From: Colletotrichum lupini
Lineage: Eukaryota > Ascomycota > Sordariomycetes > Glomerellales > Glomerellaceae
Direction of reading: 5' to 3'
Length of the DNA: 64,000 bases
Assembly (NCBI RefSeq): GCF_023278565.1
Contig: NC_064677.1
Location: 7,006,001 to 7,070,000 of the forward strand
Part shown: positions 1 through 13,422 of the stretch, piece after piece
Layout of the letters: every line of letters begins with the position of its first letter
How positions within the stretch are numbered: the stretch's first letter is position 1
The notes under the pieces: generated by a model
What the model was told of the DNA's origin: nothing
What the model saw: only the letters and a program-made list of their open reading frames with translations
Databases searched by the model: none
Made by a program: the position numbers and the translations under genes

Positions 1-1618
1 CCCCCTAGTTAAGGTAAGAGTCCCGTACATAATAGTAAGTACTTAGATATTAGTAGATCCCGGCTAAATTTAACTAATTAGACTTCGTTTTTTTTTTTTT
101 TTAAGTACTTAGGCTAGAAGTATTTTAGAAATAAATTATAGCTAATTAGGGTACTATTACTTAATTAAGGTCCGCTCTATAAGAAATAATTCTAATTTAT
201 ACCTTTTTTTTACTCTAGCTAAGTTACGTCCCTTTTTTTAAACTTTTATATTCCTTTTTCTAAACTTCTACCCTTCGTTATAACTTTTATTAGAAATTTT
301 TATTATAAAACTTACTATTATACTCAAAATTTATTAATAATTAATTAAAAACATTTCTAAATTAATTTTGTAATACCTTTTTATTATTATAATAGTAATA
401 GCTTTAAGTTTTATATTAATAATAAGAGGGGCCGGCCTAAAAATCTCCCTATATTTAAGATTAATAGTATAAGTTTTATCCTTATTATTATAATTAAATA
501 CGTAATTTATTTATTTATTTTTATAATAATAAGGTTAAGTAATCCTATTACTAGGAGAACTTTATTACCGTTACTTAAAAGCTAATAGCCTTTGCCTTAA
601 TAGCTATTACTAGTCGTTTCTTAGTATACTTAAAAAGTACTTTAAAGAGGGTTATCGTATTAACTCTACGACTTTTTATAAAAAATCCCTCTTTACTATT
701 ATTAACCTCGAGGTTATTTATAAATCACTTCTTATTTTATATTAATATTCTTAGCCTTATTAATAGTCTTTTATAAAATATTATATTAAAATAATATTAT
801 TTATAAAGGGCTAGGATATACCCCTAAATACCCTTTAAAAGCCTAAGGCTATTATAAGTAATAAAGCGTTATTTACTATCTTTTTTAAAAAAAACGGTAC
901 TATAAATAAAAATATTTCTAAAATATTTTTAATTTATAAAACTAACTATTTTTAATAGGACGTTACTTAGATAAAAATAAACGTTAAGCTCGGTTCTAAA
1001 GAGAGCTATAAGGTTTATAAATTATAAAACGCTATTAGTTATAATAAGTATAACTTATTCTTTAATTAACGCTCTTCTTAACTAGATTTTATAACTTACC
1101 CTCTCTCTAATATATACGAGCCGACTTACGTAGTATTTTATAAGTACTATTACCCTAAACTCGTACTAAATAAGAATATTTTTAATACATTACTCTATTA
1201 ATACCTATATATTATTATATTTAATATTAATTACTTTTAAAAAAATTTAAAACCCCTAAGTAAATAAGCTAAAATAATAAAATAGTTAAAAATAAGCCGG
1301 TCTAGCCTACCCCCGCTAATAATTTTAATAATAATAAAATAAATTCTTAAATAAACCCCGCTACTTCTACTTAGATTTTTATTAAAAATATAAATAAATA
1401 ACAAGTATAATTAAAAGTTAAGGGATAATAAGGAATAATTAGTTGAGGGAAGTCTATAAGTAAAAAGTTTATTAAAATAGAAGTATTTTACTTACCTTTT
1501 TGAAATAGTACTATATAAATTAAAAATACCGTAATATTATAAATAAATATTCGTAATAAATATATAAATAGAGGTTAAGGCTATAAATACTAAGTAAATA
1601 ATATATTACTCGTAAATA
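1..1618. other. AT-rich RIP-degraded DNA, unassigned
   Basis: Strongly AT-rich sequence in which TpA dominates and CpA/TpG are scarce, as expected after repeat-induced point mutation of transposon DNA. No frame stays open for a useful length on either strand. I could not recognise a transposon family here. It probably belongs to a decayed repeat that begins left of the window. Confidence 0.6.
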
Positions 1619-1790
1619 TTTCCTAAAAATTTCCTAAAAGTTTCCTAAAAATTTCCTAAAGATTTCTTAAACATTTCTTAAATATTTCTTAACAATTTCT
1701 AAAAAGTTTCTAAAAAGTTTCCTAAATATTTCCTTAATATGTTTTAAATATTTCCTTAACATATCTGAAATACTTTTTAAATACTTCTAT
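1619..1790. repeat. degenerate minisatellite with about 11-bp unit
   Basis: A run of roughly fifteen diverged copies of a unit close to TTTCCTAAAAA. Units vary at two or three positions (TTTCCTAAAAG, TTTCTTAAACA, TTTCTAAAAAG), mostly by C/T or G/A changes consistent with RIP. The related words GAAACATTTTAAAAACATTTT (near 9510) and GAAACGTTTCTAAAACGTTTC (near 11215) recur elsewhere in the same AT-rich block, which suggests a dispersed motif family. Confidence 0.6.
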
Positions 1791-1940
1791 CTTTTTAATT
1801 TCTATAATATTTATAAATATAAATGAATTAATAAATAATAAAATAATAAATTATTAATATATTTTAATACATTATAAGCTTATTATATAATTATATATTT
1901 GATATAATTTACTAGTTATTTATAATGAGAATATTAATAT

Positions 1941-1962
1941 TATATATATATATATATATATA
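1941..1962. repeat. (TA)n microsatellite
   Basis: An uninterrupted alternating TA run of about 22 bases just upstream of the left LTR-like repeat. It may be a by-product of RIP in already AT-rich sequence. Confidence 0.7.
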
Positions 1963-1986
1963 GTCTTATTATATTATTATTATTAA

Positions 1987-2417
1987 TAGTTAATTAATAT
2001 TATAATTAATAATTATTTAGCTAGTTTCTCTTAATTTATATAAGCCTTAGCGTTATAAATATTTTACTAAGTAAATAAAGATTTTAAAACTATTTTTAAA
2101 TAATAATACGTATATTACGAGCTTAAATCCTAACTTATTAACTTATAATTTTAATAATATCCTTAACTACTTTAATAAGTTTATAATATAAAAAGTATAT
2201 AAAGTTTACTAAGATAGTATAAATATTTACTAATATTATATATTAATATTATATAGTTAATATTAAGAACTGTCCGAGTAGTTAATAAAAACAGAATATA
2301 AAAATAAATAAAAAGTATATAAAAGCTTTAAAACTAGGGCTATAATTATATTAATTATACTTAAGGTTTAAATAATAACATAATAACTACTTATTCTCTT
2401 TTTAAATTTTAATAATA
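1987..2417. repeat. left LTR-like direct repeat of decayed element A
   Basis: Matches 6694-7006 in the same orientation over about 312 bp, with differences that are mainly transitions. Shared blocks include TATTATAATTAATAA, TAATAATACGTATATTACGA and AGGGCTATAATTATATTAAT. This copy is about 119 bp longer because of an insertion at about 2204-2323, flanked by a 16-bp direct repeat (ATAAAAAGTATATAAA). Termini are approximate, since RIP has blurred the expected TG...CA ends and no target duplication could be fixed. Confidence 0.65.
2188..2324. mobile_element. possible 119-bp nested insertion in the LTR
   Basis: The left LTR-like repeat carries about 119 bp absent from its partner at 6694-7006. 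The extra DNA is bounded by near-identical copies of ATAAAAAGTATATAAA (2188 and 2308). A 16-bp flanking duplication is longer than LTR or TIR elements make. It fits a short non-LTR (SINE/LINE fragment) insertion, but the inserted sequence is not recognisable. Confidence 0.35.
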
Positions 2418-3450
2418 ATTATTATAACTTAATATATATAACTAAAACTAAGACCCGCCCTATAAACTTATAATAGCTATAGTATATTATATATATAAAA
2501 ATATAAGAATATAAAGTAACTCTTTTAAATAAAAGAATTATAAATAAGTTATATATAAATAAAAAGTAGTAATTACGTAATAAAGTAATTATTATAATTA
2601 CTTTAAGTAATCGCTTATTAGTATTTATTAAGTAATTACTTAATAAATAAAAGTAATTATCAATAAAAAATATATTTATAAGCGGACTTATATATAATAT
2701 AAACTTAAGCTAGGCTCAAGAATAGACTTTTTATAGCTTTTTTAATAATTAACTTAGTATTAAATCTTATAATTACTTTTAGTTATTCTTATTAAAAACC
2801 CCTTTTAATAAGGTTATAATTAATTACTAAAGCTTTATTTATTTTATAATTTATAAATATAATTTTAGAGAAGCTATTTATAATTATAATACTATTTACT
2901 TAGTACTCGTAGCCTTAGTTTTTATTAATATACTTATTATAATTAGCTAGTTATAATATTTTAATTACTCTTATTTAATAAGTTAACTTTATAAAACTTA
3001 CTAAATAATAATAAAAAACGACAATATTTTTTAAAACTTTAAATACTTTTTTGTTTAACTTTAAAAAACTTATTAACTGAATTAATAAACTAGCTAAGGC
3101 CGAGGATAATAAAATACTTAATATTATTTATAACTCTAATAGTAATATAGTTTTTAAAAAAGTAGATTATAAAGAAATACGATATATTATTAAATAAAAT
3201 AATAAGTAAAATAAAAGACTCGCAAAGCTTTTTACTAATAACTCTATTTAGATAGTTATAATTTTAATTAAAAATAACAAATATATTATTATTTTTCAAA
3301 ATATAGTTAACAAAGCTATAATTAACTTAAGAATTAAAAAAAGAGAAATAAACGATTTAAAATAAAAAATTAGAACTCTCTAAGCTATTATTAATATTAT
3401 TAAAACTCTTATAAATAAATAAAACAAACTTAAGTTTAATATACTTATTA

Positions 3451-4010
3451 TTTTTAATAGAACTACTAAATATCTTAAAGGATTTTTAATTTAAATTAAA
3501 ACTTATTAAACGTTTTATATTACTAATTTTTATAATAAAATTAAACGAATTATTTACGTAATAACTTTTCTTAAAAAATAAGCCCTAGGGTAGTTCGAAC
3601 CTTTTTAAAGAAAATTCCTTAATAATAACGGTTATTTACTATATTATAAAAAAAAACCGTAAATACTTTTATTAATATAATAAGACTTTAAAATACTTTT
3701 AAATCTTTATTTTAAACCCTTAATGAAAAACGATAAATTAAAAAAGACCTAGCTAATTTTTAATAAACTAAGTTTATTTTATACTATATTACTAAGTTTA
3801 AAACACTTATAATATAATTCGATTTTATTAAAAAAACCTATATTTTCTCGTTTTATTAAGGATTAAAAAATAAAGTTAAGGACGAACTTAATAAAATAAA
3901 AATATTCATAGATTTTTTATATTATATTAAGCTTATTATTAAAATTAATACTTAATTATATAAACGACGTAAAAAAAGGGAGAAATACGGCGCTTTTAAA
4001 TTAATTTTAA
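3451..4010 (+). pseudogene. RIP-inactivated retrotransposon gag
   Basis: The plus-strand frame starting near 3461 reads YLKGFL, FYITNFYN, IIYVITFLK and ALGxFEPF. Stops fall where Gln or Trp is expected in the Ty3/gypsy capsid family (for example ALGW-FEP). RIP changes CAA/CAG to TAA/TAG and TGG to TAG/TAA, so these stops are the expected scars. The frame continues with VKDEL- and YKRR-like segments to about 4010. It is dead as written. Confidence 0.5.
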
Positions 4011-6693
4011 TAAAAAATACTAAAGCTATAGTAAATTACTAAGTAATTATTAAAATAACTTAAGAAATTAATAATAATAAAATACGTCCTATAAATAATA
4101 TAGAGGACCTATAGACCTTAGTATTACTAAATATAAAAAACCTCGTTAAAAAAAGGACTTTAAATACTATAATTATAATAAAATAAGATATATAATTAGA
4201 AATTATTAATAACCTAAACGTATTTAATACTAACTTATTTTAAAAAAACGAGCTAATATTATAAATAAAAAAGTCCCTTATAAATAACTTTTATAAATAG
4301 TTTATTATAATAGTAACTATTTCATTTATTAAAATAATAAAGAATAAATAAGATAGTACTTAAAATAACTTAAAAATAGTAAGCAATTTAAGTATAATAT
4401 TACTTTATTTCTTATTAAAACCCTAGTAAAAAAAAAGAAAAGGAAATTCTTACTTATTAACTTTATATTTTTAAAGAGAATAATATTAAATACTTTACCA
4501 TACTTTCTTAAATTTATAAAAATATAATAAAAAAGGGTAAAACGGACCCTATTATAAAAAATATACTTAACTTTTTTAAAAACGTATTAAATAAAAACTC
4601 TTAGTTAATATAAAGGAATAGCTCCTTAAGTTTAAAAAAAAAGGATTTAATATAAAAACAATTATAAATAATCCCGTTTATATAATAAGAATTAATATAT
4701 AGGCGTTATAAATTAATATACTGGCGTTGCTCTTATATAAGCATTATTATTTTATTTTTTAATTAGTTTAAAAAAATAGTACTTCCTTATAAAAATAATA
4801 AAAATAATTATATTAATATAACTATTTTTATTATTCTCTTTAACCTAAGCTCTAGTTTAGAATTTTTAAAAATAAGAATACTATTATAACTTACGTACTT
4901 ATTTAGAACTATTATATTACTTATTTAAGATTTATAAATTTTAAATAAGTTAATAATCTAAGCTTTTATAAATTTTAAATAAATAAGGCTTCTTTTTATT
5001 ATATATTTAAAATATATAAAAAGTAAATTATAATAACGTTTATTTAACTACCTTTTTTAACGTAATTATAATAATTTATTATTATTATAAACTATTTTTT
5101 ATTAGTTTTATCTTGTTAAATACTAGGTTATATTAGTTATTTATTTATATAATTCTTTATTATCCTCTTTTTATTAAAAACGCTAAATTAGCTCTTTATT
5201 TATTATTAAAATAAGCTTAATATTTAGTTTTAATTTAGCTAACTTATTTTTTTATAAGCTTAGTTAGTATTAACTTATTTTTATTTTTAAATAAACGGCC
5301 TCGCTTTTTATTATTAATACCTTAGTTATTATAAATAATACGGGTTTAATTAACTAACCGGCTTTTTTTTAAATAAAACTAGTTATAATAAAATAAGCTA
5401 TACTATATTCTTTAGCTTATTATAAAAGGATATAATAATTTTAAAATTAAGGATTTAATAATATAGATTTAAAAAAGACGTTTTTTAAAAACGCTACTAA
5501 TGGTATACTTCTTACTTATTAAAAATAGCTAAATTTAATATTTTAAAATAGATTTTATAATAATATAAAATACTTAGCTTAATTAAAATAGTATAATTTA
5601 AATTATAAAATCCGAGGGGTTTTAAAAATAGCTTTTTATCAAATAGTATTACTTTTTTTATAAGCCGGCTTTACGTCCTAATTAAAATAAAATATTTTGA
5701 AAAAAGTATTATTTAAAGTTTATTTAAGTACTTAAAACGAGTACTTATATACTCCTAGTTTATAAATACCTCGTCCTTTATATAAGCTTAATAAAAGCGT
5801 AGTTCTTAATTACTAATTATATTTTATATAACGTTAATAAGCTAATATAAGTAACTAAAACTATTTAAAAAATAATTTTTAATATTATTATTACTTAACT
5901 TAGTATTAGAAATAATATAAGTATTAAAGTTTTAGTATTTTTAAATAAAATAATAGGCTTATTATATTTTTAAAAATAAGTATATTACGTAAAAGTACTA
6001 GAGGATTAGGCGTTAATTATTAAACTTTTTATAAAACTTAGTCTAGGCTTTTTTAAAAATATACTTAGTTTTAATAAAAATAATAAGCTTTTATATTATA
6101 AAAACCTTATAATATATATAAAGGGGGGGCTTATTAATAAGTATATTAATATAAGCCTTATCCTTATTACTTAATATAACTATTACTTATATTAATAACT
6201 AATATTCTTTATTATTAAACTCATTACTATTATTACTATACCTACGGTCCTTAACCTACTTCTATTTAGCCCTAAGTATAATATTAAAGTTAATATAATA
6301 AATATAAAGTTATTACTAAACGTTTAAAAACTACTTATTTAGTATAGCTTTTATTTATTTATTATAGTTTATAATAATAATAATAAGGTAACGGACTAAG
6401 TATTAGTTTATAAATTAGTAAATATTTACTAAAAAAAACCGGAAAGCCTTTAGTTTTTTATTATTAATAAAGCTAAACGTAGCGTTATAAATAGATTTAA
6501 AGTAGGCCTACTTAGTAACTTAGAAAAAAGGGAGCTTAAAACGATTAGTATTATAAATATTATTAAAGCTAATTATTTTAGGGAATCGTTTTTATATTTA
6601 GAGATAGTAAAAAAAGGTTTAAATAAGGTTAATAAGGCGGTTTAGCTCGTCGTTTACCTATTTTACTATATATAAAATATCTCGCTTATTAAA

Positions 6694-7006
6694 TAGTTTA
6701 ATTAATATTATAATTAATAAGTATTTAGCTAGTTTTTTTTAGTTTATACGAGCCCTAGTATTATAAATATTTCGCTAGGTAAATAAGGACTTTAAGAACT
6801 ATTTTTAAATAATAATACGTATATTACGAGCCTAAATCCTAACTCGTTAGCTTATAGTTTTAATAATATTTTTAATTACTTTAGTAAATTCATAATATAA
6901 AGGGTATATAGAGGCTTCAAAGCTAGGGCTATAATTATATTAATTATATTAAGGGTTTAAATAATAATATAATAATTACTTATTCTTTTCTTAAGCCTTA
7001 GTAATA
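6694..7006. repeat. right LTR-like direct repeat of decayed element A
   Basis: Partner of 1987-2417, about 313 bp and lacking its 119-bp insertion. It keeps somewhat more C and G than the left copy, for example TACGAGCC against TATAAGCC. This is consistent with uneven RIP. Confidence 0.65.
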
Positions 7007-10000
7007 ATTTATTATTTATAACCGTATTTACGAAACTTATATTATTAAATACTAGTGCTTTATATAGGCCTAGGCTTATTAAAATAATTATATTAAAAAG
7101 TATATTAAATAATTTAGCCTTAAGCTTTATATTTATTCTATTTTATAATATTAAATTTATTAACTCTTATATAGTAGTTTTTTTCTAACTTTATAAGTAT
7201 AAAAGATTAATTTTAACGGGATTACGCTTTAAAAAAAATTATATAATGCAGTATATTTTTTAACTATATAATATACGTAATATACCCTAAGTACGCGCTT
7301 GACGTAATATAATAATTTTAATACGAAAATTACTATATAATTTAGGATAAGTAAGCTACCCTTTTTAACTACTTATTAATAATAAGCTAAGTAATATATT
7401 TATATAATAATACTAATTAAAAAGGTTAATAATAGAAATTAGTTATAATAGTTAATTATAATAATCGGCTATAATAGTTAAAAGCAGCCTTTTTTAATTA
7501 TAAAGGTTCTAAACTTTAATAATAACGTAGAGGTTTTTAAAAAAAGGGCTAAATAGGCTAATATTTATTATTTTTTAAAGTTTATAAAGATTTTTTTTAT
7601 TCTTATTACTTTTAATATTACCTAAAGCTACTCTTTATTTAAACTAAATAGATTTACTAAATAACTTTATTAAATAAACTTATTAATATATAAATTATTA
7701 TTTAAATAGCTAGTTAGATAACTAATTAAGAAGTTAGCTAGTTAAAATATTATTTTAATAAGAATTTCTTAGTATATAGTTAGTAATTAGTAAGTTAAAA
7801 ATACTTATTAATAAGTCTACTTTTCTTAAGCTAAGTACCCTTAGTTAGCTTAATACTATAACTATTATAATTAACGTAAGTATATTTAAGAATTAATAAA
7901 GTACTTTTTAATAACATGAAATTTAGCTAGGTAATAATATAAATACTATAAGTAGCTAGGTTAATACGGATATTAAGATTTAGTATATTAATATTAACTT
8001 AAAAATTATACTTTATTGAGCTAAAAATCCCTTTAATATAAGCTATATTATAAACGTAAGGGAATATATAAAGGGCCCCTTAACCCTTAATAAAAAGGAA
8101 TATATAATATAGGATTTAATTATTTATATAAGCTAATACTAAGAGGTTTTATATATATTTAAATAAGTATAGCTTGCTTTTTAAATAAATAAAAAAAGGT
8201 TAAAAGTTATTAATAAAAAGAAAATAACGGTCAAATTAGTTAATTTTAATTAGTAATGAAGTATAGAGCGTAATATATTTAGTTTTTTTTAATACGTAAT
8301 ATATAGTACGGCCCTAGTAAATTACTTTATTGAAAAAATAATTTCTCTTATTATTAATACTTAAAGAAACCTATAAAACATTCTTATTTATAATTTAATA
8401 AAATATTATAAATATTAATTTATATTTTATATTAATATTATAAAAGAAATATTTCAAATTACTTAAATAAAAATAAAGTTAAAAAAGAAATAAATATAAA
8501 AATATTTTAAGAGCTTTTATTTTATTAGCTTATTTTTTATTCTTATTTTTGTTAATTAAGCGCTATTTTATTTTTATTACCCTATTTAAGCGATTTTATT
8601 TTATGATAAACTTATACTCTTTATAAGCCTAGTTTATTAAAAACTCGCACTCTTTACGTTTTTATTTAAACTTAAACTCCTATTCCTTTCGTTTTTTATT
8701 TTCTTAAATCTTATTAACCTTTACTTATTATTTTTTAAACATAAAATAATTTATATTTATTTATATTTACGATTAAGTAGCTTATTTTTATAAACTACTA
8801 TAAAGTACTAAGGAACTCGGGGGGTTTTAACTTCTATTTAGTAAAAAAAGTATTTTAGAAAATAAAATATTTACTCTATATTAAGACTAAGTATTATTAA
8901 AATTATTATAATTATTAAAACTAAAGTTATTAAAGTTCTTACTTTAAGAACTACTCTATTAATTAGTAACTAAATCCTTATAAGTTCTTCGTTAAATATA
9001 AAATAGTTCTTTAGTATTAGTTTATAAACTCTTAGCCCGATCTCTTACTTTTTTTTTAATTTAATAGTTAATAAGTATTTATTAAAGCGCATTTTAAATA
9101 TATTTTAACGTTATATTAAATACTAAAAACGGCCTATAATATTAATATTTCGATATAAAGTTATAATATATTTATAATACGTTATAGAATCTTATAATAT
9201 TAAATTTTAATTTTAATTACGAGTATTATTAAAGGTAGTTTATATTGATAATAGCTAATTATTAATATATACTTATTAATTATAATAAGTAAAGGGAGGT
9301 ACCGGCTAGTCTAAATATATAAAACTAAGTAAATGATCTTAACTATATTTATATTATCGGGTATTAAAAGCTAGTTTTTTAAAAAAACCTTAGTTATCTT
9401 ATTATAGAACCCGGTTATAATATATAGTTCTCGTTTATACTTTACCTAGTTAGTATACTACGAAAAGTTTTTTATAAAGTAATAAGTTATTATTAATTAG
9501 GCGAAGTATTAACGAGAAACATTTTAAAAACATTTTAAAAACGTTTTCCCCTTTCAAAATATTTTTAAAATGTTTTTATTATAAGCTATATATAATAAGA
9601 TATAATACTTATAATAAATTATATTATATAGCTCGTTATAATTAGGTACTATTTAATATTTTAAAAAAGATATTAATATATTATAAATAGAGTTTATATT
9701 ATAAAAATAATTTTTACCTAGGAGTTCTTTAATACCTCTTTTAAAATATACGTAATATAAGTATATATAGTTTTAAACCTACGTAAGCTATATTTATTAA
9801 GGGTTAAACCTTTTAATAAAGTATTTACCTAAGCCCTTAATTATTATATTTACTTAATCTAAGGTAACTTTAAAAAGGCCGGTTTTATAAACGTATTTTT
9901 ATTAGACCTAAACTTAATATTTTCGCTCTAAGATATTAAATATAGCTTAAAACATATAATAATATATATTTATAATTTTAGTATTTATATAGACCTATAT

Positions 10001-12250
10001 AAGAGGCAGAGCTTTATAAGTAATATATTAGTAATTTTAAAATAAAGGTTAAGAAACATTTTGGAAATATTTCTAATATTATAATATACCTTTTTCGCTA
10101 TTCTAGTTATACTAGCCCTAAATAATTTCTCACTAACTTATACCCTTTATATATTTATAATTTATATTAACTATAAACGACTTTATATCGTCGAACTTCT
10201 ATTATTCTGCTTATTTTTAAAAAAAGTAAATAATTATATAGTTAGTATTAGATTAGTACGTATACTAAATATACTATATACTTATTATAATATTAAAATA
10301 GCTATTTTTTTATATTTATAAAGAAACTTACGTATATTCGCTTATTTACTTCTCTTTATTATTATAATATAAGAGCTAAGGTCTAACTTCTTCTAAGAAA
10401 TAGAAAAATCTATTACTTATAAATAATATATTATAAAAAGTCTATTTTTATAAAGCTTTAATAAATATTTATAATTATTTGCCTCTTATTTTTAGCTAAG
10501 AATTCTTAGAGTTAAAGAGATTAAAAAAAGGCGTTTAGACTCGTACTTAGTTTATTAATCCTCTAAAGAACTTACAAAATATTTTAAATAATAGCTTTTA
10601 GAGTTTTATTTAGTAATAATAGAGGATAGTTATATTTACTATAAGACGTTAAAATAATAAATAGTATTATCTTAATATCCTTTAAAATAAAGTATTAATA
10701 TTTAACAAAATACTTTACTATTTTAAGTTTAAGTAGTAGTTTAAAATGAGTTTTATTTAGTTAGTAATAACTTAGCCTTATCCTTTAATAAAATATTTAA
10801 TAAGCTTATTATAAGTAAGACGTTTTTAATAATTCGATATAAATATATAGTATTCTTAACCCCTTTCTTCTATAAACTACGCATCCGTTTTATTTATAGC
10901 TACTTTAATATATTATATATAATATTTCTAATTTAATAAAATTAGATAAAAGTAGTAATTTATAAGTCTTTACGAAGGATACGAATTTCGGTATACTAAG
11001 ATCTATTATTAAAAACTAATAAGCTCTTATTAAGTCTTTTATAAGTTATTTATATTATCTTATTAAGTAATTTTATATATATACTATATTATATCTTCTT
11101 TAGTTTCAAGAAGTATATCGTATTCTATTCTTAATATATAACGCTTTTCTTAAATCTAGCGTATATAGTATAAATAGTACTTTATTTAAAAAAAAACCGA
11201 TTAACAATATTCTCGAAACGTTTCTAAAACGTTTCTAAAATATTTTTTAAATAACCGGATTTACCTAATAATCTTTTTTATAATATTAAATATCTTAACT
11301 CTATTTTATAATATATTATACTTTTTAATAAGGTCCTTTAAAATAATTATATAATAAAAGTTATTATAGGGTATATATAAATAGGCTTTACTACTTTAGT
11401 AGGTATAATAGTATTATATTATAAATATATCTCTTAGAATAATACTAGTTATTAAAAAACTAATAATACCTCGTTAGGTATTATATTAAATCTACTATTC
11501 TTTAATAATTCCTAATATTAAGAAATAAAAAGTTAAATATATTATGTCCTATAGCCGCTTGATATCTTTTATAAATAAGGCTTTAGTTAAGATAATAAGC
11601 GTAATTCTATTATTAGTAGTTAGAGGAAACTTAGGTATACCGGCCGTATATTAAAGCTATTATATTATAATAATACCTCGGTTATTTTAAGTTTTAGTAC
11701 GGATATTTAAGCTATTAAAAATAATAATATAATTATTAGAATTATTATTTATAACCTAAGTATTATATTAATATTTAATATAGAGGTTTAATTTATATAA
11801 TACTTACTTATTTAATTAACTCTTTATAAATAAGAGCTCGATATTTATAAAGATTAAGATATAAAGTAAATACGCTATCGTAGTTTAAACTTTCTTAAAT
11901 ATTTTATAATAAATTAAATTCGCTTTACTAAGGTAAAGGTATTTAAATAATATTATTATTATATATAATAAACGAGTTTTACGGGAATAATTTTATAGAG
12001 TCGGTTATAATAAGCGAATTTTAGTATAATTAAGAAGAGATGTAATTAAGAAATATTTTTAAGATAATTTAGTAAAGCGTAAAGTAGTATATTCCCTTAT
12101 TATATAAAACTCGTAATATTTAAACTAGTGGTAAAGCGATTATATAGTGAAATATTTCTAGCCCTTAATTAGCTAGAAATTTTCCTAGGGATTTATTAAT
12201 AACTAAGCACTTACTATTATGCACGGGACTTTTACCTTAACTAGGGGGGG
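7007..12250. other. AT-rich RIP-degraded DNA, no recognisable element
   Basis: About 5.2 kb of TpA-rich, CpA/TpG-poor sequence without an open frame of useful length. I looked for retrotransposon motifs (polymerase aspartates, CCHC knuckle, integrase words) and terminal repeats on both strands and could not support any. Short GAAACRTTTTAAAAAC-like words occur near 9510, 10060 and 11215. It is probably one or more old transposons. Confidence 0.5.
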
Positions 12251-12894
12251 TTATTATTAGTTTATTAAATTACTCGTTCCTAGCCTATGCGCAACTTAAG
12301 AAGATGAAACCTAATTCAAAGATACTTTTACGGAATTTGCAACTTCTGCCTTTAGAAGAGATTAGATTGAGCCTGGTAATCTATATTAATAAGCATTCGG
12401 GGGGCGAGCGGACGGAGCACGAGCCCCTATGAGCGTCGTTTATAAGAACCCCTGCTCGTCAAAGCAGTAATCTGTACGGAGTACTTCGTAGCAGGACTTA
12501 TCCGTGCCGTGAACACATGTCCTTCTTTGCTAAGGTTTTGCAGGGGAATTAGCCTCTGCGAAGTTTGCTAAACTCGGTCGAATTATCCGTACTTGCCCTT
12601 CACTGATTAGTCGTCCTGTCTTTACAAACATGATATCGACGATTGAAGCTTCCCTGTACCGATAAGTGGAGCACACCCATTTGGAAACCAGTCCACCTTC
12701 CTTGTCCTGGCACGGCCCTGGACGATGACCTAGATAATCAGTTGCTTACTTAGGTTTACGACTAGTAAAACTGTCGAGTTACGCCTAGTATAATAATACC
12801 TTGACCCCGGCGATAGATTTATTTAGTACTGAGTGGATTGGTTGTGGGATACATTAGGCTAAATAGGGAGCTACGAGCCAGGGGTTGTCCAGAG
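12251..12894. other. GC-richer non-coding island left of the MITEs
   Basis: Base composition returns to near balance and CpA/TpG reappear, so RIP has been mild here. Short frames exist but none has codon bias, a start context or recognisable motifs. This looks like host intergenic DNA, or an unrelated low-copy remnant, that received two small elements. Confidence 0.5.
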
Positions 12895-12902
12895 GCCGAA
12901 AG

Positions 12903-13401
12903 GAGTTTTGCTATTGGGGCAGTACTAATTGGCTATTGGGGCAGTAATCCACTTTTTAGACCAATGAGGGCTCACAGCCATAGGGCTCGGACCATAACCC
13001 CACACCTATACCCGCTATACTTGCTCACGGGCCACCCGGCGTCATTACTTATAGTTATAATTACGTAAGGCAGCTGCGGGTACGTACGGTTATAATTACC
13101 TACGGTTATAATTTCCTATAATCGTAATTACTTACTTAATTACCTATTTAATTATCTTTTTTAATAAATAATTACGACCGTATATATCCGTAGTTACTTT
13201 ATATAATTATAACTATAAGTAATTACGATCGTAGGTAAGCGCGACCGTAAGTAATTACGACCGTAGGTAATTACGCTAAGTAGCCCGTAGGTAGGTATAG
13301 CGGGGCCAAAAGATTTAGAGTTTAGAAGGCAGGCTCTGATTGGCTAATAAAATGGATTACTGCCCTAATAGCTAAATAGTACTGCCCTAATAGCAAAACT
13401 C
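12903..13401. mobile_element. 499-bp fold-back MITE with 8-bp target duplication (hAT-like)
   Basis: The ends are inverted copies of GAGTTTTGCTATTGGGGCAG (12903 onward) and its complement ending at 13401. Similarity continues inward for more than 100 bp. The flanks carry the same 8 bp, GCCGAAAG, at 12895-12902 and 13402-13409. An 8-bp duplication is typical of hAT-superfamily transposition. Each arm contains a tandem pair of GCTATTGGGGCAGTA (left arm 12910-12924 and 12932-12946, period 22). The core, about 13050-13290, is itself palindromic with repeated ACGGTTATAATTAC words. The right arm differs from the left mainly by C-to-T (CCCC to CCCT), a RIP-type change. It has no coding capacity. Confidence 0.8.
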
Positions 13402-13422
13402 GCCGAAAGACCAGATGAACTA

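Larger units (their letters stand above)
1987..7006 (+). mobile_element. decayed LTR retrotransposon A with gypsy-type gag
   Basis: Direct repeats at 1987-2417 and 6694-7006 bound about 4.3 kb of RIP-degraded DNA. Around 3460-4010 on the plus strand a gag-like frame can be read if in-frame TAA/TAG are taken as former CAA/CAG. It includes a segment resembling ALxWFEP of the retrotransposon gag family and, further on, KVKDEL. The remaining interior is too short and decayed for a full pol; I did not find a convincing reverse transcriptase motif, so the element may be internally deleted or non-autonomous. Orientation rests on the gag frame only. Confidence 0.5.

Noticed and set aside
12838..13068. 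76-codon plus-strand frame
   Set aside because: It runs through the left arm and core of the fold-back MITE and has no codon bias or motif.
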